A stretch of DNA of 64,000 bases from Liolophura sinensis (taxonomy: Eukaryota > Mollusca > Polyplacophora > Chitonida > Chitonidae). A program made the position numbers and the translations under genes. Positions 1 to 11,100 of the stretch are shown piece after piece. The notes beneath the pieces are model-generated. The model was not told the origin of the DNA. It was given only the letters and a program-made list of their open reading frames with translations, and made no database searches. The DNA lies in the NCBI RefSeq assembly GCF_032854445.1, contig NC_088297.1:13941335-14005334 (forward strand), read 5' to 3'. The first letter of the stretch is position 1. Each line of letters starts with the position of its first letter.

Positions 1-240
1 CATGTATTCTGATTGGTTCTCCAGTATTCTGATTCTCCACAACATGTATTCTGATTGGTTCTCCAGTATTCTGATGCTCCACAACATGTATTGCGATTGG
101 TTGTCCAGTATTCTGATTCTCCACAACATGTATTGTGATTGATTCTCCAGTATTCTGATTCTCCACATCATGTATTCTGATTGATTCTCCAGTATTCTGA
201 TTCTCCACAACATGTGTTCTGATTGATTCTTCACTTTTCT
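1..240. repeat. 42-bp minisatellite
   Basis: There are about 5.7 head-to-tail units of 42 bp beginning catgtattctgattggttc and ending ctccacaa. Units start at 1, 43 and 85 and then continue with increasing divergence. It runs off the left edge of the window. It lies upstream of the first visible Mpv17-family exon, presumably in its first intron. Confidence 0.9.
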
Positions 241-630
241 GAACTAGCATTGTGAGAGTACTAGTCAAAGACTCTTCTATTCATGCATAGGCTCCAGTAA
301 CTCCACGTATTTTGGGACTATTGTGTCCCAACACTCCAGCATTATGACACCCCACTATGCTGGAACTGAGTCTGAAACTCCACTATTTTGAGACTCCACT
401 ATTTTGAAACTTTACTCTTCTGTAGTTAATATTGTAAGATTACATCTCTACATATTTTGAGACCGCTATTCTCAGGCTGTCTGAGTCAGTGTTGTATTCT
501 GAGATTTTATCATCCCCAATGACACTCACCAACTTATCAGAAAAAGGATGTGGAGGTTGATGTTCGCTTTTGGGCGGCCCAACACTGATGTCTGAGACAT
601 ATTACATTTAAGTGTGTTTGCATCCCCACA
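241..630. other. Intronic sequence without recognised features
   Basis: This stretch contains a degenerate continuation of short motifs (actccactattttgagact and variants) resembling a decayed tandem repeat, and then unique sequence up to the acceptor at 631-635. I see no coding segment. Confidence 0.5.
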
Positions 631-635
631 TGTAG

Positions 636-751
636 GTGTACTGATGGGAGCAGGGGACGTCATTGCTCAGATAGCCGTTGAGAAAAAGGACTCCAGTAAC
701 TATGACTACAAAAGATCAATACGCTTCTTCTTATTTGGTCAGATCATTGCT
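636..751 (+). CDS. MPV17: Mpv17-family exon 2 (first exon in window)
   Basis: The acceptor is tgtag at 631-635. The exon is entered in phase 1 (a G from the previous exon plus GT) and ends in phase 0 at GCT before the donor GTAAGT at 752. It encodes VLMGAGDVIAQ followed by a charged stretch and RSIRFFLFGQIIA, covering the first transmembrane segment and the start of the second. Using donor 752 joins FGQIIA to GPLLRGWY, which matches the spacing expected for the family, so I take it as the main donor. The ORF continues through the downstream repeat to a TAG at 1064-1066. Confidence 0.85.
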
Positions 752-3031
752 GTAAGTAAATCATTTTTGATTGGTCAGATCATTGCTGTAAGTAAATCAT
801 TTTTGATTGGTCAGATGAGTGCTGTAAGTAAATCATTTTTGATTGGTCAGATAATTGCTGTAAGTAAATCATTTTTGATTGGTCAGATCATGGCTGTAAG
901 TAAGTCATTTTTTATTGGTCAGACCATGGCTGTAAGTAGATTATTTGTGATTGGTCAGATCAGTGTTGTAAGTAAGTCATGTTTGATTGGTCAGATCATT
1001 GCTGTTAGTAAATCAATTTCGATTGGTCAGATCATGGCTGTAAGTAGATTATTTGTGATTGGTTAGTTCAGTGCTGTAAAATCATTTTTGATTGGTCAGA
1101 TCATGGCAGTAGATTATTTGTGATTGGTCAGATCAGTGTTGTAAGTAGATTATTCGTGATTGGTCAGATCAATGTTGTAAGTACCCCTGGTACTATTTAC
1201 CTGTCCAAGTTATGCAGGGGCCTCTGTGGCTGAGGGGATTAGGATGCCAGCATGGCGCAATGACCTAGGAGCCTCTCACTGATGCGGTCGCTGTGAGTTC
1301 AAGTCCTGCTCATGCTGGCATCCTCTCTGGCCGTACATTGGAAGGTCTGCCACAACCTGAGGATGGTCGTTACTTTCCCCCTGGGCACTGCTCAGTTTCC
1401 TCCCACCATAATGCTGGCTGCAGTGTTATAGGTGAAATATTCCTGAGTGTGGCGTAAAACTCCAATCAAATAAATAATAAATATTTAAATTATAATATTC
1501 AACCGTCACTGTGCAGTATGCTCTTTTGTTACCCTTTGATTTTGTCATCATCTCACATTAACGCTTTTCACTTTCACTTTTATTCAGGGACCTTTATTAA
1601 GAGGCTGGTATCTCACTCTGGATAAGCTTTACAAAGGAAACTCAAAGAGGGCAACTTTGCTCAAAGTGCTCACTGATCAGGTACGTGTGCTTTGTGCAGA
1701 TGTATGTTAGAAATGGAACAAAGGCACCCTAATTCTTCAACTTTTTTGAACATCAATGAACAACTTACAGCATAGATTATGCATGGTTTTAATTGCCTCT
1801 ATGGCCGAGTGGTGACTCAGGGTCCTTTCACCAATGTTGTTGCTGTGAGCTTAAGAACAGTTTATGCTGGCTTCCTTTCTAGTGGAAAGGTTTGTCAACA
1901 ACTGGTCATGGGTTCCCCTCTCCCCGCCATCCCAGCTCTGCACGGGTTCCTCCCAACATAATACTTGACAGCATCATATAAGTAAAATATTCTTGTATGT
2001 AGCGTAAAACTCTAGTGAAATAAATCAATGAATAAATAAATAAATAAATAAATCTGAAAAATATCTAAATTTTCTGTCAGCAGCACTTGTTGTTTGAGTA
2101 TTTATTAGTTAAACCTTGAAGGCTTAGAAGTCTCCTTCATGCCGCCATTATAACAGATTACATACGTCATCTTGCATAGCTTTGCCCAGTCGGTCTCCAG
2201 GGCTCTCCCAGCCACTCCTGCATGTAGGCTTGATGTGGCGCTGTAGTACATCCCAAACTCTTCCTTTTTAGAGTCACAAACCTTAAAATTATTATGATAT
2301 ACGTACTTGTTTAGCCGAGAGTGGAAGTGCTCATTACTCATGCCGTAGGAATAAAACCTTAGGTAGAGTGATGTCACAATGAATAGTAGAGAGGAGGAAA
2401 GGAGGCTTTTCATTTGACAAGTCTATAACATAGCAGGACTTTCGATGTGCCTAGAATCAGTGGAGTTTGTAGAAATAGATGATGTTTGAAACTTTGAAAA
2501 ATCTAAAAAAAAAAAAAAAAAATAGAATCGATGGATTTTGTAGAAAAAGACGATGTTTGAAACTTTGAAAAATCTAAAAAAAAAAAAAAAATTGAATCAG
2601 TGGATTTTGTAGAAAAAGACGATGTTTGAAACTTTGAAAAATCTAAAAAAAAAAAAAAAATTGAATCAGTGGATTTTGTAGAAATAGAAGATGTTTGAAA
2701 CTTTGAAAAATCTAAAAAAAAAAAAAATAGAATCGATGGATTTTGTAGAAAAAGACGATGTTTGAAACTTTCAAAAATCTAGAAAAAAAAAATAGAATCG
2801 ATGGATTTTGTAGAAAAAGACGATGTTTGAAACTTTCAAAAATCTAGAAAAAACCCCCCACAGTTTGTGTACCTCTTTCATTTAAGGTATAGGTTGTATA
2901 AATGTGTTTTTGAAAACATGTGAATCGCTGAAAATACTAGTATTACAGTAACTATTAAAGACATAGTCCACCTGTATTTCACTATAATTGTGTCATTTCC
3001 AGGAAAGTGGATGCGAAAAGGTTTACATATG

Positions 3032-3080
<49 letters not shown>

Positions 3081-5143
3081 ATCTATATATAAATGTGCAT
3101 ATAAATGTACATGTACCTGTGAAATAAAAATACGTGCATGTATTTAAGATGTCATAAAGCACAGTTTAAAACTGACATAAATGCAAGATTTGCGAACTTT
3201 CAGCAGAATTGTGTTTAAGGCTGGTGTTGGAAGCACTGCATGAAGTATTGAGTAAAATCTGTGGAAACTAGGAAAATGTAGTTGAAGTCAAAGATTTTGC
3301 GTGAAATATGTGCTTGACTATAACTTGAATACCCCGAGTTACATGCACCTTTGTTATTTTTTATACAAACTTGATCTATGGAACAACTGGATGTCTTTTA
3401 GAGTTGTGTGCCCTTGAAAGAATGGGTAAACAATTGGATGATATGCTCCTAAAATCAAAACAGAGCGTACTCTATATTTATAGAGGATTTATGTGTACTC
3501 CTAAGTTCCCAGAATCTAGAGTACATGCGAGATTTAAAGCAGATAGCTCTGTTGAAGACAACAGTAAATCTCCACGAGCAATGTGCTCGACGTTCTCCAC
3601 GTTACACAGCAAATGCTCCAGTACCACTAGCCGCAGTCGTGGAGAGTGTCTACCGTGATATTTGTCTTTGCGACATTCACGAGTGTTTGCCATGAATAAG
3701 ATGTACCAAGGGTTAAAATTGTCTTTATGGTTGATATACCGCACGAAATTAACCTAATATCGCTCCCAAATTTTTAATTTCAATTCCCCACGAATCGTCA
3801 GTAAAGTCTGCTATGTTAAAGTATCATCGAGGGTCCAGTTTCTGACATGTAACTATAATTACGTAACGATAGAAGCATAGGCCTTTTCAGTGGAATAAAA
3901 CTATGAGAAAAGCTAGCAACATATACAAAAAAACCACTTCAGATTTATACTATATACTGCCACTAATTAAAGCCCAAAACAATATATTCTTGTCTTCTAA
4001 TGTGGGCCTACATTTGGATTTAGCCTATAGGCCTATCCCCAACCGTTTTAGAATGTTTCGACGGGAAGACAGCAGTTAACAAGTTTGTACGAGCCAAGAA
4101 ATGTTTGGATAGGTAAAAGAAAATTTACCTGTCGCATCAGGCAGGTTACCATAGAAAAAAAAATACTGTAACCCCTGCTATCAAAGAACATCGAATTTAT
4201 ATGAAAAGTACAGTATAAAGTGTCAGTGCAATGAGTGAGTTATTGAAATAAATCCCACACAGGTTGATGCGAAATAAATAAATGTATTAACTACATTAAA
4301 ATTCTTGCGGAAGAGCGGAAATAATTATTTTATTCTAGAATGTTTGGCAATTTGCGTGTAGGCCTACATCAAGGCCGGGGCCTCCGTGGCTCAGTTGGTT
4401 AGCGCGCTAGCGCAGCGTAATGACCCAGCAATCTCTCACCAATGCGGTCGCTGTGAGATCAAGCCCAGTTCATGCTGGCTTCCTCTACGGTCGTACGTGG
4501 GAAGGTCTGTCAGCAACCTGCGGATTGTTGTGGAATAAATGAATAAAATGTGGCAGATTTTCAGTAAGCAAGGAGTATTTCTGGCTGTTCACACCTGCAC
4601 TAAAACTCCCCCTAGCAAGCTTTCCTGTAGAGTGAGCAGTGGACCAACCTGCGGATGGTCGTCGGTTTCCCCCGGGTTCTGCTCGGTTTTCACCCACCAT
4701 AATGCTTGCCGCCGTCGTATAAGTGAAATATTCTTGAGTACGGCGTAAAACACCAATCAAATAAATAAATAAATAAATACATCTGGGCCTACTTGTATAG
4801 TCCTAGGTAACTGCAAAGGAAAGAATTATCTCTGTACGTGTCAGTCTACGTACATGTATACATGTACGCTCACATATGTCTTTTCTCCAGCCCCGTTCAG
4901 TCCATCACCTTCACACTGTACAGGTACATGTATTAATTACTCGTGACCCAAAGTAATGCAGTGTTAAGTGTTTGAAAAAATGAGTCCTGCGGTACCACGG
5001 AGGACTTACTTGAAAAGTCGAAAGTACCATACTCCCTCTGCTTCAAAGTCGGGAATACCGTATTCCCTCTGAAAAAAATATCTGTAACATTGGCCATAGT
5101 ATAAGTGAAAACTTCTAAAATTTGACCTTTAACATCCGTGAAA

Positions 5144-5186
<43 letters not shown>

Positions 5187-8100
5187 ATCTTATCTTTAGG
5201 ACTCAATCTGTCTGTAGATGTGGTTTTTATATTTTGATTAATCTAGAGAGAATACTTGCACCAAGCTTTATATTCTGATTTCTCTGTAGACAGTATTTGC
5301 TCCGAGCTTTTTGACGTTCTTCATTGGAACGATGGCTGTGATGAGAAAAGAACCTGTAGAGGAAGTGAAGAGGAAAATCAAACGAGTAAGTACAACAGTT
5401 TATACAATGATATATTTGTAAGTAATTAATAAACCCACATTGCAGCATTACTAAGCTCCTTTTAGAATGACATACATGTAATTCTGGCCTCGGGATCATG
5501 AAGTGATCTTAGACTCAAGTCAAAATTTTAATCATTAAATTTTGCATGTGTCTTTCTGTTTAAGCTGAAATTTGAATTTAGCGATATTTTGACATTGTTA
5601 CATCAGAAATAACGATTTGAAAGTTATTTCAATTTAAACGTTAATAGTCTAAGATTTCTTCGTTGCACGGGGGGCCTGGTTATACATACAGTGGAATGGA
5701 AAACTGAACTCTGACCTCTTTGGATAGCAAGTGGTATCATCGACAGGTTTTGCGCGCAAATGAACACTGTCGTTTTAGGCAGCAGGTGATTTCTTTGTAT
5801 CAGAGTTTATAAGGGTGCTAAATCAGCACAATGGCTCAGAACCCTCTCACTAAGGCAGTCGTGGTCAGTTCAAGTCCAGCTCATGCTGGCTTCCTCTCCA
5901 GTTGTAGGGGGAAGGTCTGCCGGCAACTTGTGGATGGGTTTCCCCACGACTCTGTCCACCATAATGCCCCACCATTTTCCCCCCATCATAATGCTAGCCG
6001 TCTGAGTGTGAATGAGATATTTTTGAGTGCTGCATAAAACACCAATCAAATATTTATTTAACTGATTGTTGCTAGGTGTTTTATGCCGCACTTAAGAATA
6101 TTTCACTTACACGACACCAGCCAGCATTATGGTGGAGGGAAACCAAGCACCATTTTCCCCCCATCATAATGCTAGCCGTCTGAGTGTGAATGAGATATTT
6201 TTGAGTGCTGCATAAAACACCAATCAAATATTTATTTAACTGATTGTTGCTAGGTGTTTTATGCCGCACTTAAGAATATTTCACTTACACGACACCAGCC
6301 AGCATTATGGTGGAGGGAAACCAAGCAGAGCCCGATGGAAACCCTCGACCATCTGTGGGTTGCTGAAGGACCTTCCCACATATGGCTTGAGGAATCTAGC
6401 ATGAGCTGGACTTGAACTCACAGCGATCGCATTGGCGAGAGGCTCCTGGGCCATTGCACCAGGCTCGCACAGGCAGTAACCACCTCAGCCATGGAGGACC
6501 CATCAGTCAAATAAATAAAATTTCCTGGTAGTGGAGGCATGACTAGGGAGTAAAGAAATGACAAAAGAACAGAACATTGTTGTTATGGTTATGGCATCCT
6601 CTGCGCTCGAAGAATTAAATCAGCATCACATATTCTTTTTATTGGTAACAATTAAATTCTCCACAAAGATTTAAATAAATAAAGACCGGCCCGGATAGCA
6701 CAGTTGGTAGAGCGTCCGCTTCAGGACCGGTAGATCCAGGATCAATCCTTGATCGAGTCACACCTAAGACTTTAAAAGAGGAAGTTGTAACTTCCTCGCT
6801 TGGCGTTCAGCATGAAGGGGATAGTGCAACGACTGGTTGACCTGTATCAGTATAATGGCTCGGGCTTACTTGCCTTCGGTAAGTCATCTCAGTGAAGCAG
6901 CACTAAATAAAAGAGCGGTGGAAATCCGTCCTGCAACAAGGAGGCACATTACACGTACATGCACCCTAATGATTCCTTCGTTGTCATATGACTGAAAAAT
7001 TGTTGAGTACGACGTTAAACCCCAAGCACTCACTCACTTAAATAAATAAACTTGCATTATACTTATAGTAATTAACAACTGAAATCTGCTGTAAGGGATG
7101 ACATTTTCATCTGAATTATATGTACAAATGTCAATATAATGTGCTTATAATGTGAAATGTCTTTCATATCTACAATGTATATTTGAGAACGTGAAGTGTA
7201 TAACTGTGTATAAGCTGTTTTCTCTGTATTCCAGGATTTCATGCCTGTACTTATAACAAACTACAAGGTAAGTCAGCTAGATTTCCAGGCGCTTTTAGTG
7301 TAGCGCTTAGGGTATGTGATACAGGCTAAGTCATAAATCATGTAGACAGTGACAATACATGCACATGTATAAAGACAAAGCATATGTAAAATTCCTGTAC
7401 ATGTCTATCAGACCATTTTAAAGCATACTTATACAAGCGAATAATACATGCACTCCGGGGTTAGATCGGTCAGCAGCTTGCAGGTGGTTGTGGGTTTCCC
7501 CCTGTTCTCCCTGCTTTCCCCCACTATAGTGCTGGCCGCCGTTGATAAAGTAAATTAAGTATTCACGAGTACGGCGTAAAACACTGGTCAAGTAAATAAA
7601 TAAATATAATACATGCAGATCAGGCCAATCATAATGTACGGTAAACGACCTAAAGTTTCGTAATGGAACTCGGAAAGTGTATCCCAGAATTCATTGCCTT
7701 GATTGTGGTTGTTAGGGACTGAACGCCGCGGAACGCATCAGGAGTGGTCAGGGGATTGTATCGAAAGTTCAAGAATGTAATAAACAAGCCCACGTTTCAC
7801 TTAGCAGTTTATGCTCCTACCGCCAACAGTTCATGTTTTTCTCAGTTTTAACTATAAAGAGTTTCGTAAATGCCCTTCGCAACAGGTTGATTGTTTTCTT
7901 ATCGTTGTTTGGGAGAAACCGTTTATAAACTGCAGGGCTACAAAACATATACAAATCTGTAGCAGAATTTAGCATACCGCGAATCAATTCTTGCAAACTA
8001 GGCCTACCAGCAGACGAGATGAAGATGTGACATTGCGATCAAAGCGACCGCCTACACACGTGCGTTTGCACCGCTGCAGCAAGAATTTTTTTATTCTTTC

Positions 8101-11100
8101 TGGCGTAATTTGAAAGACTGTCAACTTAAGATCCGTCCATATTTCGTATATATGAATACTAAATTTACTTAATATGAATCGGGTACCCTCAGATAAAATT
8201 TTAGTCATACACACGGGTTTTATCTACATGTAGATACAAGCCACATACAATCACAGGACTCGAAATTTTGACTTGTCTACCGATTGATCACGTGAATTTT
8301 TGCTGGCGAAAGGCAAAACAATAATCTTATGTGTCGCCAGCGACACATAAATCACATAGGGGCAAAACTGTATACGGGAAATCATAGACCATTGTGTCTG
8401 TAAAGCCAGTGAAGGTGTTGTGCAAACGCCTCGGGTGGAGTATATTTTTCTGTGTTTAATGAAGGATTCCCGAGAGAAAAACGCGGGAAAAGGAACTGTT
8501 CTGCAGTAGGAGGACAGTTCCGACTGTAAGGAAACAAAATGTGCGTGTAGACTGACCTACTAAATTTCAATTACATGATGAAGAGGAAGACAAGCGATCG
8601 GTAGATTCAAGACCATCCAGCGGGTATAATGTGATTGGTTGTTGAATGTTCCACTGTAAATAGAGCCACACAACCATCGACTTTAAATATCGGATAGCTT
8701 AGTTTGTAGAACTCAGACAGAAAAAACGGTATGGTGAGTGTTTTGGGTACAGAAATGGTGTAGAGATATTTTCACTATGTTGATGTTCCAGTATCAATAT
8801 TTTTGTCTTTTATTTTTTTTTAAACAAACGTATATACTGAAAAATGACATCATGTACTGCCTTGTATAAGGTGTCAGGAAAAACTGGCTTTATGTGCTTC
8901 TATGATCTAGCCGCATACATTCATTGTGTCTCAATTAGGGAGTGTCTGTAATTATTGAGAAAGTACGGTAAGTATCACGTTGCATCATGTTTTTGAAATG
9001 ATCTCTATCTAAAGTAAGTTAAAAAAAGGATTCATTGATCCTCCACATAAAGGTTTAACTTAGCTGAATGTATATGCTGGAAAACATATGCCATGAGGTC
9101 CTTTAAAGACGTTGAAAAAAAACGTTTTTTGGGGGAGGGGGCGAGCGGTTGGGGGGGATGTCGATTTTGGTTAGAATCCTGTATGAAGCAGTGAGTTATA
9201 TTTCTTCTGTTTTAATTTGTAGATATGGCCTGCAGTTCAGCTAGTCAATTTTTACTTTGTGCCTTTTCAGCACAGGTGAGTTAAAGAGAAATGTCGCATA
9301 CGCAAAAACATGTTATATTTTATTTATTTATTTGATTGATTGGTGTTTTATGTCGTACTCAAGAATATTTCACTTATACGACGGCGGCCAGCATTATGGT
9401 GTGAGAAAACCGGGCAGAGCCCTGGGGAAACCCACGACCAAAGGCAGGTTGATGGCAGACCTTCCAACTTACGGCCGGATCTGAAAAACAGGTAGCAGGA
9501 TCGATCTCTCACTGGTGTTACTTTCATTGTTCAGCTTCCTTTAGCTTTTCTGTAAGAAATCGTTTTTATTTTCATTTTGGAGGAGCGGTTTTGGTTTTCC
9601 TCTAGACGGTACAGTGTACCAGTAAAGGTGTGTTTTCGAATCGTTTGTCAGAAAGTTTTGTTTCAGTTCCAGCCACGAACAGGCAAATTTTTCCCTGCAG
9701 GGAGCATTCTTTGAGAGTTGTTGGCATTAAACTGTTATTAGTGCCTGAAGACCCGTTTAGGTGGTCTTACACGCAGTTCAAAGGCGATCACAAGACTCCC
9801 ATCAATTATATGTATCACGCGTACATATTTGAGCTCAATTTGCTGAAGAAAATCTTGTCACCTACTTGCCAAAAGCTGGGGGTGTACTCCTGACACTCTA
9901 GTTTCCTCCACCCAGGAAACTAACCCCAATTCCTACAAGTAAAATATCTATAAGTGCTCTAAACCTGTTAATCTTTCACTTAATCAGCTTATTCAGTTCC
10001 CCCTAAGGACATAATGCATGTGCCACGCACAGCCACAACGTCCTAGACTTAGAGCATCATTTATTCCTGGTTGTCCTTTTCCTCTATGGACAGGCTCAGC
10101 ACATGATGTTCAGGCACATCTGTTATTGTGGAACAGATGTGGAACAGATGTGCCTGAAAACGTTTTTCTCAAAAGCCTGTCTAATTTTTAAAGCACCTCT
10201 GGTTTCCTGGTTTAATGTACCCATAAAACTTACTGCCATTGCATGAAAAGTGAAAAAAAAATCTTTGAATGAAGCATTGAAATCCAATCAGATATATGAA
10301 TAAATACGATGAAATGTTTACCACTGCATTTCTTTTCTTGGATGATCATGCCGATGCATGAATTTTGAACATGTCCCTCTAGGCGAATTAAGACACCAGT
10401 ATGGTGTGAACACTGTGTAGGTCAGTAATTCGTCAGTAACTGACCAATGGAGCCTTTCCCTAGCACCCCAAGTTTTGTCCTTAAGGGCCAAATATCACAT
10501 TAAACAATCAAATAAATAAATAAATAATGCCAAATTCATTAATTAATTTAATATCTATCATAAATGACTAAAAAATTTGGCATAAAAAGTGCATTTGTAG
10601 AGGCAAATATAAATGTCATCAAATATTAGTTTAGATCACAAATTTTACATTTTTCCTGTACATGTAGGATGCCATCCTATCTTTCAAAGAAACCAGAGGT
10701 TATTGATCGTAATAGCTGTTATTATTTGTTTTATACATTTCTGTTGTAGAATTCTAGTAGTGAATGTGGTCGCCCTTGGATGAAATACTTATTAGTTCTA
10801 TACATTTCTGTTGTAGAATTCTAGTGGTGAATGTGGTCGCCCTTGGATGGAATATTTATTAGTTCTATACATTTCTGTTGTAGAATTCTAGTGGTGAATG
10901 TGATCGCCCTTGGATGGAATACTTATTAGTTCTATACATTTCTGTTGTGGAATTCTAGTGGTGAATGTGGTCGCCCTTGGATGGAATACTTATTAGTTCT
11001 ATACATTTCTGTTGTAGAATTCTAGTGGTGAATGTGGTCGCCCTTGGATGGAATACTTATTAGTTCTATACATTTCTGTTGTAGAATTCTAGTGGTGAAT

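Noticed and set aside
614-1066. 150-residue repetitive protein as an independent gene
   Set aside because: The open frame is a real exon read through its splice donor into a 36-bp repeat. Family alignment and the GTAAGT at 752 show the coding part ends there unless alternative donors are used.
4377-4450. Possible tRNA gene (A-box and B-box-like sequence in ggggcctccgtggctcagtt...gttcaag)
   Set aside because: The same head occurs on more than ten elements with a fixed body and tail; it is the tRNA-derived part of SINE family A and does not form a complete cloverleaf with matched acceptor stem as far as I can read. The same holds for the family B heads at 6,683 and 47,848.
8330-8350. Short palindrome (gtgtcgccagcgacac)
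   Set aside because: An 8-bp stem is expected by chance in 64 kb, with no other context to suggest function.
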